Positions 52,720 to 62,091 of a stretch of DNA of 64,000 bases are shown in pieces (within the stretch, counting starts at the first letter, position 1; each line of letters opens with the position of its first letter). This DNA is from Aurantiacibacter sediminis. GTDB lineage: Bacteria; Pseudomonadota; Alphaproteobacteria; Sphingomonadales; Sphingomonadaceae. The translations under genes were made by a program, and so were the position numbers. The DNA lies in the NCBI RefSeq assembly GCF_016019885.1, contig NZ_JAEANY010000002.1:558001-622000 (forward strand). Direction: 5' to 3'. The notes beneath the pieces are model-generated. The model searched no databases. It worked only from the letters and a program-made list of their open reading frames with translations, and was not told the origin of the DNA.

Positions 52720-54660
52720 TTAGGACTTGTTCTCGTCATCCACTTCGGTGAACTCGGCTTCGACAACGTCCTCGTCCTCTGCGGGCTTGGACGTGTCGTC
52801 ACCGGATGCAGCGGCATCTGCGGCAGCATCAGCACCTTCAGCCTGAGTCTTCTCGTAGATAGCCTGACCCATCTTCATGGCGGCATCCGTGAGTTTCTGG
52901 CTCTTTTCCTTCATCGCCTCGACATCGTCGCCTTCCAGCGCAGTCTTGGCTTCGGCAACAGCCGTTTCGACATCGCTCTTAATCGCGGCGTCGACTTTGT
53001 CTCCATTCTCTTCGAGCTGCTTTTCGGTCGCATGGACTAGGCTATCGAGATTGTTACGGACTTCGGCGCTTTCGCGGCGCTTTTTGTCTTCATCGGCAAA
53101 CTTCTCGGCATCCTGCACCATCTGGTCGATATCAGCATCGCTGAGACCGCCCGAGGCCTGAATGCGGATCTGTTGTTCCTTGCCCGTGCCCTTGTCCTTG
53201 GCGGACACGTTCACGATGCCGTTGGCGTCGATATCGAAGGTCACTTCGATCTGCGGGACACCGCGCGGAGCAGCCGGAATGCCGACGAGGTCGAACTGGC
53301 CGAGCAGCTTGTTGTCCGCCGCCATTTCACGCTCGCCCTGGAAAACGCGGATCGTCACGGCATTCTGATTGTCTTCAGCCGTGGAGTAAACCTGCGTTTT
53401 CTTGGTCGGGATCGTGGTGTTGCGATCGATCATGCGGGTAAAAACACCGCCCAGCGTCTCGATGCCCAGCGAAAGCGGGGTCACGTCGAGCAGCAGCACG
53501 TCCTTTACATCGCCCTGCAGAACGCCGGCCTGGATGGCAGCACCCATGGCTACGACTTCGTCCGGGTTCACGCCGGTGTGCGGCTTGGAACCGAAGAATT
53601 CTTCCACGACTTCGCGGACCTTAGGCATGCGCGTCATACCGCCGACCAAGATCACTTCGTCGATCTGATCCTTGGAGACGCCAGCGTCTTCGATGGCCTT
53701 CTTGCACGGCTCAAGCGTGCGCTTCACGAGGTCGCCCACCAGCTGCTCGAGCTTCGAGCGGGTGATGGTTTCGACGAGGTGCAGCGGTGTGGAGGTGCCA
53801 TCTTCCATGCGGGCCGTGATGAACGGAAGGTTCACTTCGGTCTGCTGACTACTGGAAAGCTCGATCTTGGCCTTCTCGGCGGCTTCCTTCAGGCGCTGCA
53901 GCGCGAGCTTGTCCTTGCGCAGATCCATGTTCTCGGCATTTTTGAACTGATCGGCGAGGTATTCGACAATCACATTGTCAAAGTCTTCGCCGCCGAGGAA
54001 AGTGTCGCCATTGGTCGACTTCACTTCGAACACGCCATCGCCGATTTCGAGGATGGAGACGTCGAAAGTACCGCCGCCAAGGTCGTAAACGGCGATCGTC
54101 TTGCCGTCTTCCTTGTCCATGCCATAGGCAAGTGCGGCAGCAGTCGGCTCGTTGATGATACGCTCGACTTCCAGACCTGCGATCTGGCCGGCATCCTTGG
54201 TTGCCTGACGCTGCGCATCGTTGAAGTATGCCGGGACGGTAATGACGGCCTTGGAAACGGTTTCGCCAAGATAGCTCTCAGCGGTTTCTTTCATCTTTTG
54301 CAGGATGAAAGCCGAAATCTGGCTGGGCGAATATTCCTCGCCGCCCGCCTTGACCCATGCATCGCCATTCTTGCCCTTGACGATGTCATAGGGGACGATG
54401 TCCATATCCTTCTTGGTGGTAGGATCGTCGAAACGGCGGCCGATCAGGCGCTTGATTGCGAACAGCGTATTGTCCGGATTGGTGACGGCCTGGCGCTTTG
54501 CAGGCTGGCCGATCAGGCGCTCACCATCCTTGGTGAATGCAACGATAGACGGCGTGGTGCGCGCACCTTCCGAATTCTCGATAACCTTTGGCTTGCCGCC
54601 TTCCATCACGGAAACGCAGCTATTGGTCGTACCGAGGTCGATACCGATAATCTTACTCAT
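52720..54660 (-). CDS. dnaK: Chaperone DnaK (Hsp70)
   Basis: ATP-dependent chaperone, 646 residues. N-terminal nucleotide domain with [38 protein letters not shown] and [15 protein letters not shown]; substrate-binding domain from about 390 with [18 protein letters not shown]; lid helices and an acidic, Asp/Glu-rich tail. Works with DnaJ (next gene) and GrpE (57879-58481). A sigma-32-type promoter lies about 95-125 bases upstream. A long open frame on the opposite strand is a codon-bias artefact. Confidence 0.98.
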   Translation of the reverse strand: MSKIIGIDLGTTNSCVSVMEGGKPKVIENSEGARTTPSIVAFTKDGERLIGQPAKRQAVTNPDNTLFAIKRLIGRRFDDPTTKKDMDIVPYDIVKGKNGDAWVKAGGEEYSPSQISAFILQKMKETAESYLGETVSKAVITVPAYFNDAQRQATKDAGQIAGLEVERIINEPTAAALAYGMDKEDGKTIAVYDLGGGTFDVSILEIGDGVFEVKSTNGDTFLGGEDFDNVIVEYLADQFKNAENMDLRKDKLALQRLKEAAEKAKIELSSSQQTEVNLPFITARMEDGTSTPLHLVETITRSKLEQLVGDLVKRTLEPCKKAIEDAGVSKDQIDEVILVGGMTRMPKVREVVEEFFGSKPHTGVNPDEVVAMGAAIQAGVLQGDVKDVLLLDVTPLSLGIETLGGVFTRMIDRNTTIPTKKTQVYSTAEDNQNAVTIRVFQGEREMAADNKLLGQFDLVGIPAAPRGVPQIEVTFDIDANGIVNVSAKDKGTGKEQQIRIQASGGLSDADIDQMVQDAEKFADEDKKRRESAEVRNNLDSLVHATEKQLEENGDKVDAAIKSDVETAVAEAKTALEGDDVEAMKEKSQKLTDAAMKMGQAIYEKTQAEGADAAADAAASGDDTSKPAEDEDVVEAEFTEVDDENKS

Positions 54661-54755
54661 AATTCCCCATCTCTTTCATATTGGACGCTGCGCGCTCGGC
54701 CTCCCGCCAGTCCGGCAAAGCCACTCGGCAGCTCAAAAAAGCTGTGTAACGACGG

Positions 54756-54786
54756 CGGATATAGGTGCGCTTTTGCTTGGCACAAG
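54756..54786 (-). promoter_or_regulatory. Sigma-32 (RpoH) type heat-shock promoter of dnaK
   Basis: On the minus strand CTTG (54786-54783) is followed after 17 bases by CCTATATCCG (54765-54756), matching the alphaproteobacterial RpoH consensus CTTG-N17/18-CYTATNTNNG at every specified base. The -10 box lies 96 bases before the dnaK start. It should give heat-shock control of dnaK-dnaJ. Confidence 0.75.
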
Positions 54787-54829
54787 GGACGTGAGGGCCT
54801 AGAAATTCGGCAAAGTCCAGGAGAGGATC

Positions 54830-55345
54830 ATGATGAACCACGAACGTATATTGCCCGCCCTCACCGCCTCGCTCGCCGTGCTGAGCCTGGCGGCTTGTGG
54901 CGGCGAAACGGAAGAACCTGCAGCTGAAATTGCGGACAGTGATTGCCCTCCGGGTGTGTCGGTTGCCGAAGGCTGGCTTGCCATGCCTGCGGTGGCTGGA
55001 AATCCGGCTGCGGCTTATTTCACGATCAGTAATGAAACCGAAGACGCAGTTACTATCCGCACCGCAGAAATGATCGGCTCGGAAAGCGCCATGCTGCACG
55101 AAACGGCGGAATGGAGCATGGAAGAAGACATGCAGGAGCTCTTCACCCAGCGTGTTGAGGCAGGGGAAAGCCTCGAATTCGAACCGGGCGGCAAGCATGT
55201 GATGATCATGGGCATGTCTGAAGGGCTGGAAGCTGGCGGCGAGAGCGAAGTCACTCTGACTTTCGTGGGCGGCGACAAGTGCAGTTTTCCTGTCACGCTT
55301 TATCCCGCGGGCACTGATCCGCGTGAGGAAGAGGAAGAGGCTTGA
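54830..55345 (+). CDS. PCu(A)C copper chaperone lipoprotein
   Basis: A 171-residue periplasmic copper-binding protein. Lipobox SLAACGGE near residue 22; then the PCu(A)C domain. The copper motif H-X10-M-X21-H-X-M fits exactly: His of MLHETAEW, Met of EEDM, then GGKHVMIMGM. Such proteins deliver Cu(I) to cytochrome oxidase assembly. Two more Cys (ADSDCPPG, GDKCSFP) may form a disulfide. An acidic tail EEEEEA ends it. AGGAGAGG precedes ATG 54830; the stop overlaps the next gene (TTGA). Confidence 0.92.
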   Translation: MMNHERILPALTASLAVLSLAACGGETEEPAAEIADSDCPPGVSVAEGWLAMPAVAGNPAAAYFTISNETEDAVTIRTAEMIGSESAMLHETAEWSMEEDMQELFTQRVEAGESLEFEPGGKHVMIMGMSEGLEAGGESEVTLTFVGGDKCSFPVTLYPAGTDPREEEEEA

Positions 55346-55848
55346 GCAATTCGGGGGCGCAGGCCTGCCCTGTTGGCGGCGAGCGCCCCCTCACTGCGGG
55401 TGAGATTGATCTTGCCCGAAGCATGTTCGGAACGGCGGTCGATTATTCGACAGTCATGATGCGCCGCCGCAAATGGTCGTTCTTCCAGCCCAAGCGTGTA
55501 ACGATGGCGCCGCGCGGCCATATCCATTTCCATCCCATGGGCGATGTGTATTGCGATGATTTCGCTAGCGCTCCGCTTCATCGACAAGCGCTCTTTATCC
55601 ATGAGATGACGCATGTCTGGCAGACGCAGACCCGCGGCGACTGGTATCTCGTCACCCGCCGCATGCCGTGGGCGCGATATGATTATGCGCTGAAGCCGGG
55701 TTGGAAATTGGAGCAATACGGCATCGAACAGCAAGCGCGCATCGTCGAACACGCCTTTCTGTTACGCCGCGGTGCCAAATTAAGGGGCGTGGCAGGCAAG
55801 AGCGCCTATGATGTACTGGTGAATTTTCCCGGCGCGCGTGCGCCGTAA
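55342..55848 (+). CDS. Hypothetical protein with HExxH motif (vgr-related annotation in some genomes)
   Basis: A 168-residue protein using TTG 55342, which overlaps the TGA of the copper chaperone gene. The central FIHEMTHVWQTQTRGDWY contains HEMTH, a HExxH zinc-protease-like motif, followed by a Glu in KLEQYGIEQQARIVEHA that could be a third ligand. Upstream it has PRGHIHFHPMGDVYCDDF. No signal peptide or membrane helix. Homologues are, as I recall, annotated vgr-related proteins, without real experimental support. Possibly a small metalloprotease or a dead zinc-fold protein. Confidence 0.75.
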   Translation: MSNSGAQACPVGGERPLTAGEIDLARSMFGTAVDYSTVMMRRRKWSFFQPKRVTMAPRGHIHFHPMGDVYCDDFASAPLHRQALFIHEMTHVWQTQTRGDWYLVTRRMPWARYDYALKPGWKLEQYGIEQQARIVEHAFLLRRGAKLRGVAGKSAYDVLVNFPGARAP

Positions 55849-55907
55849 CTGATTTTAAACGCGCTCTCGGAAGAAATATCGCTTCGAGACCAATTGCCTG
55901 ACTGCAC

Positions 55908-55940
55908 AAAAAAGGAGGGGCGGCTTACCTCCGCCCCTCC
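55908..55940 (-). terminator. Rho-independent terminator of the OmpW-like gene
   Basis: On the minus strand GGAGGGGCGG pairs with CCGCCCCTCC (10-base perfect stem, 7-base loop) and is followed by TTTTTT. It lies 28 bases past the ompW stop and sits between two convergent genes, so it may serve both. Confidence 0.85.
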
Positions 55941-55968
55941 TCTCGTCTGTCTGGTTGATCGTTGAGGA

Positions 55969-56649
55969 TCAGAAGCGGAAGCTGAGGCCCGCGCTGATCA
56001 CCCACGGATCGAGATCGTGATCGGTTGCAAACAGATCGGTTCCATTGGCGGAGAATGTCGCCGTGGTGCCGATGAAATAGCGCTTCGCATCTACCGACAG
56101 ACCGATACCGCTATCGCCGATATCGAAAACGGCACCTGCTTGCAGGGCAACACCCAGTTCATTGCTGAGATCGACATCGGTAATGCCGAGCGGCGTCACG
56201 CCCGCGCCGGCATCATCGTTGAAAATGATAAAGTAGCTCGGACCGGCACCGATATACGGCGTGAAGCCTTCGGCGAGGTCAAAGTGATATTTCGCCGTTA
56301 CGGTTGCCGGAATGATCTGGGCATCGGAAACGAGTTCCAGCCCGGCAAGGCCGCCTACTCCATCGACATCATGCTGGGTTACCCCAGCGATGGTTTCGAT
56401 CGAGATATTGTTGGTGACGAAATACTCGATCGCGAGCGTTGGCGTAATGTTATCGTTGGCGTCGCTCTGACTGTTTGCGGGCAGGCCGAAATCATCGAAT
56501 TCGACTTCGTCGATCGCGCCATCGGGCAGCACAGCTGTCGCGAAAGCCTTGATCTGGATGTCACCGGCACGGTCTGCGCTCTGGGCGAGAGCCGGTGCAG
56601 AAACGGCCATCGTAGAGATGGCCAGAACGGATGCATAAAACTTTTTCAC
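55969..56649 (-). CDS. OmpW family outer-membrane protein
   Basis: A 226-residue small beta-barrel protein. Signal peptide KKFYASVLAISTMAVSAPALA with cleavage near residue 22; the mature part shows alternating amphipathic strands, LAIEYFVTNNISIETIAGVT, ATVTAKYHFDLAEGFTPYIG (the OmpW hallmark), and the terminal SAGLSFRF with final Phe needed for outer-membrane assembly. Function in the family: small hydrophobic molecule passage, stress-linked. GTG 56649 is preferred over an ATG 7 codons upstream because GGAG sits 7 bases before it. A terminator follows. Confidence 0.9.
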   Translation of the reverse strand: MKKFYASVLAISTMAVSAPALAQSADRAGDIQIKAFATAVLPDGAIDEVEFDDFGLPANSQSDANDNITPTLAIEYFVTNNISIETIAGVTQHDVDGVGGLAGLELVSDAQIIPATVTAKYHFDLAEGFTPYIGAGPSYFIIFNDDAGAGVTPLGITDVDLSNELGVALQAGAVFDIGDSGIGLSVDAKRYFIGTTATFSANGTDLFATDHDLDPWVISAGLSFRF

Positions 56650-56873
56650 TTCGGAACTCCATAGAAACACGCGTTAGTTGCGTGAGAACTGGACTTCCCT
56701 TCCGAGCGGTCATTTGGGAGACATTATATCGCAGACAAGGGTGTCACTGAAAAAAATTTTCAGGTTCTGAGAACTGCGGCGCTGGAGAAGGTGCAGCGGT
56801 CATGTTGCAACCCTTGGCCTGATGCGTATGGTGGCGGCCACGGGCGCATGGGAATTTTTTCAAATTGGGGGAT

Positions 56874-57800
56874 ATGATGAAATTTGCTTTGAAATCCGCA
56901 CTTGGCATTTCCACGCTTACAGCGCTCGCGTTTCCGTTGGGCGCAACTGCCGTGCAAGCGCAGGATGTAAGCGCTGATCCGACTTACGAGACAGTTCGCC
57001 TGAATGGTGGTTTCACGCCTGACCCATATACCATCCCAATCATGTCGGGTGGCCAGACCAATGCCCGCGATCTTGGCGGCGAGTGCCGCGGCTATATCGC
57101 TACGCGTCCGGACGCGCGCCTTTATTTCACACCCGGATCACTGCCGCTGTATATATCGGCGACCTCTGACGCCGATACGACACTGGTCATCAATGGGCCT
57201 GACGGACGCTGGTATTGCGATGACGATTCCGGAGACGGTTTGAACCCGGCATGGGGTTTCGAAAACCCGCAAAGCGGTCAGTACGACATCTGGGTAGGCA
57301 CATATGGTGCGGCTGAAAATCATTCGGCCGAAATCCAAATTTCCGAACTTGGCGCAGGCAGCGGTAGCGGCGCTACCATGCGCCCACTCACGCCACCTCA
57401 GCCTGACGGGTCCAGCGCGATTTACGAAACCGTGCGGCTATCGGCGGGCTTTGCTCCCGATCCCTACATCGTACGCCTCTCGTCGGGCGGTAATCGCGAC
57501 GCCTCTCAAGTTGCATCCGGGTGCAGAGGCTACATCGCGTCATCACCTGACGTGAACCTCGACTACACCTCGGGCACTTTCCCGCTTTATCTTTCCGTTG
57601 ATTCGATGGCTGACACGACGCTCGTCATCCGCGCGCCCAACGGCAGCTATTATTGCGATGACGACAGTGGCGAGGGCCTGAACCCGAGCGTTCGGTTCGA
57701 AACGCCGCTATCGGGTCGTTATCAGATCTGGGTCGGCACCTATGGTAGCACCGACACGCAGTCGGCAGAGCTGAATATTTCGGAACTTTACTCCGAATAG
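56874..57800 (+). CDS. Secreted protein of two tandem 120-residue repeats
   Basis: A 308-residue protein with signal peptide (cleavage after AVQA, about residue 29) and two copies of a domain: residues 38-159 and 183-305, joined by a Gly/Ser/Pro linker. Each copy runs YETVRL..., CRGYIA, PLY(I/L)S, DTTLVI, then YCDDDSG.GLNP and (D/Q)IWVGTYG...SAE.(Q/N)ISEL. Each has two Cys (71/115, 217/261) that could pair, and the CDDDSG segment suggests calcium binding. The pattern recalls pre-peptidase C-terminal (PPC-like) beta-sandwiches. Start ATG 56874 or 56877, after GGGGGAT. Function unknown; likely extracytoplasmic. Confidence 0.8.
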   Translation: MMKFALKSALGISTLTALAFPLGATAVQAQDVSADPTYETVRLNGGFTPDPYTIPIMSGGQTNARDLGGECRGYIATRPDARLYFTPGSLPLYISATSDADTTLVINGPDGRWYCDDDSGDGLNPAWGFENPQSGQYDIWVGTYGAAENHSAEIQISELGAGSGSGATMRPLTPPQPDGSSAIYETVRLSAGFAPDPYIVRLSSGGNRDASQVASGCRGYIASSPDVNLDYTSGTFPLYLSVDSMADTTLVIRAPNGSYYCDDDSGEGLNPSVRFETPLSGRYQIWVGTYGSTDTQSAELNISELYSE

Positions 57801-57820
57801 TCGCAAGTCTTAGCGCCGAG

Positions 57821-57859
57821 AAAAAGAGGGCGGCCTCCGCACGGAGGGCCGCCCTTTTT
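57821..57859. terminator. Bidirectional terminator between repeat protein and grpE
   Basis: AAAAAGAGGGCGGCC, TCCGCACGGA and GGCCGCCCTTTTT form a GC-rich stem of about 12 pairs with one bulge, with A run on one side and T run on the other. It should stop transcription of the secreted repeat protein gene on plus and of hrcA-grpE on minus. Confidence 0.85.
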
Positions 57860-57878
57860 ATATGGCGCGATAATGTAA

Positions 57879-58481
57879 TCAGTCCGGCTTTTTCGCCACC
57901 CCGACCATGCTTGGCCGAAGGAGGCGATCACGGATCATATATCCGGCCTGCATTTCCTGCACGATGGTGCCGGGCTCGGCATCATTTGTGGGCACTTCCA
58001 TCATCGCCTGGTGCTGGTTGGGATCGAGCGGCAGGCCCATGGCGGCGATGCGGCTGATGCCGTGATTGGCAAAGGCCTTGTCCAGCTCTCGCATGGTCGC
58101 TTCGATACCCGCTACCAGGCCTTTGAACTTGTCGTCTTCGCGCAGTTCCTTCGGCACGGCATCGATGGCGCGGCCAAGATTGTCGGCGACGCTCAGGATG
58201 TCGCGCGCGAAACCGGTTGCGGCATAGTTGCGCGCGTCGGCAATTTCCTTTTCGGACCGGCGGCGCATATTCTGCGCTTCAGCCTTTGCATAAAGCACGT
58301 CCTGATTGGCTGTTTCCAGATCGGCTTTCAGCGCCTCAAGCGCATTGGCGATGCTGCCCTCGCCCTCTTCTTCAGAACCGTCCTCATCATCCGACAAGAA
58401 TTCTTCAGGAACGCCTTCGAGTTCCTTCTCGACCGCTTCATCGTGCTCTGCGCCGTTCTTGGGGTTATCGTTATCTGTCAT
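57879..58481 (-). CDS. grpE: Nucleotide exchange factor GrpE
   Basis: DnaK nucleotide exchange factor, 200 residues. Acidic N-terminal 45 residues, a long coiled-coil helix (about 45-100, LKADLETANQDVLYAKAEAQ then NMRRRSEKEI), and the C-terminal beta domain with DPNQHQAMMEVP and GYMIRDRLLRPSMVGVAK, the family signature. Lies 8 bases downstream of hrcA, in an operon with it. Terminator at 57821-57859 follows. Confidence 0.96.
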   Translation of the reverse strand: MTDNDNPKNGAEHDEAVEKELEGVPEEFLSDDEDGSEEEGEGSIANALEALKADLETANQDVLYAKAEAQNMRRRSEKEIADARNYAATGFARDILSVADNLGRAIDAVPKELREDDKFKGLVAGIEATMRELDKAFANHGISRIAAMGLPLDPNQHQAMMEVPTNDAEPGTIVQEMQAGYMIRDRLLRPSMVGVAKKPD

Positions 58482-58489
58482 TTTGCCTA

Positions 58490-59533
58490 CTAACCAATTC
58501 TCTTGCCCAGCGATCGGGCGGTGAAATCCACGATGGGAACGACGCGCGCATAATTCAACCGCGTAGGCCCGATGACACCCAGCACGCCGACGACCTTGCC
58601 GTCGCGGTCGCGATAGGGCGAAGCGATCACGCTCGAGCCGGATAGTGCGAATAACCGGTTTTCAGAACCAATGAAGATGCGCGCAGATTGTGCCTCACGC
58701 GCGGATTCCAGCAATTCGGCGATGGATTGCTTGTTTTCCAAATCGTCAAGCAACTGGCGCACGCGGTCAAGATCGCCCAGCGCGCTTTCATCGAGCAAAT
58801 TCGCTTGGCCGCGCACGATAAGGACGGGACGCTTCGCTGTGTCTTCGCTCCAGACTGCAATCCCCGCTTCGACAAGGCTGGCCGACGCTTCATCCAGCGC
58901 GCTTTTGCCCGAACTGATTTCGTGTTGCATGGCCGCCACGGACTCCGCGAGAGTGCGCCCGGCAAGGTGAGCAGAAATGTAATTGCTTGCCTCTTCCAGA
59001 CTACCTACTGACGCCGCCGAGCCGATATCGAGCACCCGGTTTTCGACTTGGCCGTCTTCGCCCACCAGCACCGCCAAGGCGCGGCGTTCATCCAGCGAAA
59101 CCAATCGCATCTGGGCCAGGCGCGGCTCGCGCTTCGGCACCATGACCATGCCTGCCGCCCCGGAGATATCCGAGAGGATAGAGCTGGTTTTTTCGAGCGC
59201 TTCCTCAATAGGCCCCGGCTGCGCCAATTGTTGCTCGATGGCTGCGCGCTCTTCCGCGCTGGGCTCGGCGACCTGCATAATGCCATCGACGAACATGCGC
59301 AGGCCATGCGTCGTCGGCATGCGGCCGGCGCTGGTGTGCGGCGCGGCGAGGAGGCCAAGCTGCTCAAGCTCGCTCAACACCGAGCGTATTGAAGCTGGCG
59401 AGAGATTGATCCCATCATGCTGCGCCAACGCTTTCGAGCCGACCGGCTGCCCACTCGTCAGATAATCTTCCACCACGAGGCGGAAAATATCGCGGGCACG
59501 GTCCGTAATTTCTGAGATTGGCGGGGAAGTCAT
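58490..59533 (-). CDS. hrcA: Heat-inducible transcription repressor HrcA
   Basis: Repressor of class I heat-shock genes, 347 residues. Winged-helix N-terminus (residues about 10-75: ARDIFRLVVEDYLTSGQPVG, SPASIRSVLSELEQLG, PHTSAGRMPT) followed by the GAF-like core with FIGSENRLFALSGSSVIASP and VGVLGVIGPTRLNYARVVPI. It binds CIRCE operators, usually at groESL; no CIRCE is found in this window. First gene of hrcA-grpE; divergent from rph across 54 bases. Confidence 0.96.
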   Translation of the reverse strand: MTSPPISEITDRARDIFRLVVEDYLTSGQPVGSKALAQHDGINLSPASIRSVLSELEQLGLLAAPHTSAGRMPTTHGLRMFVDGIMQVAEPSAEERAAIEQQLAQPGPIEEALEKTSSILSDISGAAGMVMVPKREPRLAQMRLVSLDERRALAVLVGEDGQVENRVLDIGSAASVGSLEEASNYISAHLAGRTLAESVAAMQHEISSGKSALDEASASLVEAGIAVWSEDTAKRPVLIVRGQANLLDESALGDLDRVRQLLDDLENKQSIAELLESAREAQSARIFIGSENRLFALSGSSVIASPYRDRDGKVVGVLGVIGPTRLNYARVVPIVDFTARSLGKRIG

Positions 59534-59587
59534 GACACGGCTCTATCTAGTCGCTAGGGCTCGCTTCGCAAACTTTTGGAGATTCTC

Positions 59588-60301
59588 ATGCGACCTTCCG
59601 GCCGCGCGCCTGATGAAATGCGCGCCATTACGATTGAAACCGGTTTCACCAAGCACGCCGAGGGTAGCTGCCTGATCAGCTTTGGCGATACGCGTGTCCT
59701 GTGCACGGCCAGTGTCGAAAAGAGCGTCCCGCCGTGGATGCGCAATAAGGGTACGGGCTGGGTGACCGGCGAGTACTCCATGCTTCCCCGCGCCACCCAC
59801 ACGCGTGGCTCGCGCGAAGCCGCACGCGGCAAGCAGAGCGGCCGCACGCAGGAAATCCAGCGCCTGATTGGCCGCAGCCTTCGTGCAGTGGTCGATCTGG
59901 AAAAGCTCGGTGAGCGCCAGATCACGCTTGATTGCGATGTAATACAGGCCGATGGCGGCACACGTACGGCTTCGATTTCCGGCGCATGGGTCGCCCTTCG
60001 CCTCGCAGTGAACAAATTGCTGGCCGAGGGTGCGATCAAGGAGGACCCGATTACCGCCAAGATCGCCGCAATTTCCTGCGGCATTTATCAGGGCACGCCG
60101 GTCTCCGATCTCGACTATGCCGAGGATTCCAATGCCGATGCTGATGCCAATTTCGTGCTGATCGAAGGCGGCCAGATTGCTGAAGTGCAAGCGACGGCAG
60201 AGGGTGCGACCTACGATGAGGAAGGTCTGCTGCGCCTGCTTCGTCTCGCCCAGATGGGCTGCGACGAAATCTTCAAGGCACAGGATGAGGCAGTGAAATG
60301 A
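59588..60301 (+). CDS. rph: Ribonuclease PH
   Basis: Phosphorolytic 3'-5' exoribonuclease trimming tRNA 3' ends, 237 residues. Seen: [20 protein letters not shown] start, [49 protein letters not shown] (substrate arginines), [23 protein letters not shown] 59588 has GGAG 7 bases upstream; an ATG four codons earlier is less likely. Overlaps rdgB by four bases. Confidence 0.97.
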   Translation: MRPSGRAPDEMRAITIETGFTKHAEGSCLISFGDTRVLCTASVEKSVPPWMRNKGTGWVTGEYSMLPRATHTRGSREAARGKQSGRTQEIQRLIGRSLRAVVDLEKLGERQITLDCDVIQADGGTRTASISGAWVALRLAVNKLLAEGAIKEDPITAKIAAISCGIYQGTPVSDLDYAEDSNADADANFVLIEGGQIAEVQATAEGATYDEEGLLRLLRLAQMGCDEIFKAQDEAVK

Positions 60302-60927
60302 GCCGTAAGCTGGGAGGCGGAAAACTGGTGATTGCCACGCATAATGCGGGCAAGCTGAAGGAGATTTCCGCCCTCCTCGCGCCTTTTGGGCTGGAATGCA
60401 TTTCCGCCGGATCGCTTGGCCTGCCTGAGCCACCTGAGACCGGTAAGACTTTCGTCGCCAATGCTTTGATCAAGGCGCGGGCAGCCGCAGAGGCTGCGGG
60501 ACTTCCGGCGCTGGCCGATGACAGCGGTCTTTCGGTCGAAGCGCTGGATGGCAGGCCGGGCGTTTATACCGCCGATTGGGCCGAGCGGCAATGGTTCGAA
60601 GGCGAGCCGGGCCGTGACTGGTATATGGCGATGGGTAAGGTCGAGGGGCTGCTTCAGGCCAAGGGACCTGATACGCCGCGCGATGCGTGGTTTTCCTGCG
60701 TGCTTGCACTCGCTTGGCCCGATGGCGAGCAAGCCATTTATGAGGGCCGCGTCGATGGCGATCTGACATGGCCCCCCCGCGGGACGCTCGGCTTCGGCTA
60801 TGATCCGGTTTTCGTGCCGAAAGACCACGAGCAGACGTTTGCCGAGCTGGAGCCCGCGCAAAAGCACGCCATGAGCCACCGCGCCGATGCCTTTGCGAAG
60901 CTGGTCGCGGACCAGTTCGGCGGCTAG
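60298..60927 (+). CDS. rdgB: Non-canonical purine NTP pyrophosphatase (RdgB/HAM1)
   Basis: Removes ITP, dITP and XTP from nucleotide pools, 209 residues. Motifs: [12 protein letters not shown] near the N-terminus, [20 protein letters not shown] (about 75-94), [13 protein letters not shown] and a C-terminal [11 protein letters not shown]. Forms a compact coupled string with rph (ATGA overlap) and hemW (12-base gap), as in many alphaproteobacteria. Confidence 0.96.
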   Translation: MSRKLGGGKLVIATHNAGKLKEISALLAPFGLECISAGSLGLPEPPETGKTFVANALIKARAAAEAAGLPALADDSGLSVEALDGRPGVYTADWAERQWFEGEPGRDWYMAMGKVEGLLQAKGPDTPRDAWFSCVLALAWPDGEQAIYEGRVDGDLTWPPRGTLGFGYDPVFVPKDHEQTFAELEPAQKHAMSHRADAFAKLVADQFGG

Positions 60928-60939
60928 TATTGCTGCCTG

Positions 60940-62091
60940 ATGGCGCGCGCACTCTACATTCACTGGCCGTTTTGTGTCTCGAAGTGTCCCTATTGCGATT
61001 TCAATTCGCATGTCCGGGAGCAGGTCGATCACACCGTCTGGCGCGATGCGCTGCTGGCGGACATGCGGCATGAAGCCGCGCTTGCTGGCCGTGAGAAGCT
61101 GCGATCGATTTTTTTCGGCGGAGGCACACCGTCGTTGATGCCCCCTGCCCTCGTCGATACCCTGCTATCAGAAGCTGAAAAGCTATGGGGGTTTGAGCAC
61201 GATGTCGAGATTACGCTGGAGGCTAATCCGTCTTCAGTCGAAGCGGCGAATTTTGCCGACATCGCTGCTGCAGGCGTCAATCGTGTGTCGCTTGGCATGC
61301 AGTCCTTGCGTGACGAGTCGCTGCAGTTTCTGGGGCGAATGCACAGTGCGGATGAGGGGCTGAAAGCACTCCAGACCGCACAAAACGCATTCGATCGCGT
61401 CAGCTTCGACCTGATTTATGCCCTGCCCGGCCACGATGAGCTCACTTGGGATCGAGAATTGCGGGAAGCGCTTGAATTGGGAACCGGGCACCTTTCGGTT
61501 TACCAACTGACAATCGAACCCAATACGCGTTTCGCGACCATGGTACGGCGTGGTGAATTCACTCCGCTGGATGATGACGAGGCTGCCGACCTGTTTACCC
61601 TGACAGGCGAAGTCCTCAGCGATGCAGGCCTTCCGGCTTATGAGATCAGCAATCACGCGCGGCCGGGTGAGGAAAGCCAGCACAACCTCACCTATTGGCG
61701 CTATCAGGACTACATCGGCATCGGACCCGGCGCGCATGGGCGGCGATGCGGTTTTGCCACGACGCGGCACCGCAAGCCCGAGAATTATCTGTCCGCCATG
61801 TCGCGCAATGGCAGCGGGCTGCAGCAGGAGCGCGCGCTTGGCGTTAGAGAGCAGGCTTCCGAGGCCTTGCTCATGGGTCTGCGACTTGGAGAAGGAGTGA
61901 ACCTGTCCGAGCTTTCGGCTCGCTTCGGTCTAGGCGTGGACGCTCTGGTCAATCAGGATGAGATCACAAGGTATCAGAAACTGGAATATCTCAAGCGCGA
62001 TGGTGAGCGGATCAGGGTGACGATGGACGGAATGATCGTTCTCGATGCGTTGCTCGCGCAAATTGTTGCGGACGATTTGGTAGCGGCATGA
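60940..62091 (+). CDS. hemW: Radical SAM heme chaperone HemW
   Basis: A 383-residue radical-SAM protein. LYIHWPFCVSKCPYCDFNSH has the CxxxCxxC cluster motif (Cys12, 16, 19), with FFGGGTPSLMPPALVDTL following; the YQLTIEPNT segment and C-terminal HemN_C domain are present. The extra N-terminal Cys residues of true coproporphyrinogen dehydrogenase HemN are absent, so HemW (heme-transfer chaperone) is preferred. Its TGA overlaps the xerC ATG by four bases. Confidence 0.93.
   Translation: MARALYIHWPFCVSKCPYCDFNSHVREQVDHTVWRDALLADMRHEAALAGREKLRSIFFGGGTPSLMPPALVDTLLSEAEKLWGFEHDVEITLEANPSSVEAANFADIAAAGVNRVSLGMQSLRDESLQFLGRMHSADEGLKALQTAQNAFDRVSFDLIYALPGHDELTWDRELREALELGTGHLSVYQLTIEPNTRFATMVRRGEFTPLDDDEAADLFTLTGEVLSDAGLPAYEISNHARPGEESQHNLTYWRYQDYIGIGPGAHGRRCGFATTRHRKPENYLSAMSRNGSGLQQERALGVREQASEALLMGLRLGEGVNLSELSARFGLGVDALVNQDEITRYQKLEYLKRDGERIRVTMDGMIVLDALLAQIVADDLVAA

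Noticed and set aside
53173-54927. 584-codon plus-strand open frame
   Set aside because: Exactly opposite dnaK; long antisense frames over dnaK are a known codon-usage artefact, and the predicted protein has no recognisable domain.
59534-59587. CIRCE operator in front of hrcA
   Set aside because: No TTAGCACTC-N9-GAGTGCTAA-like repeat in the 54-base spacer or elsewhere noticed.
59543-60433. Minus-strand open frame of 296 codons
   Set aside because: Antisense to rph and the start of rdgB, both with intact family motifs.
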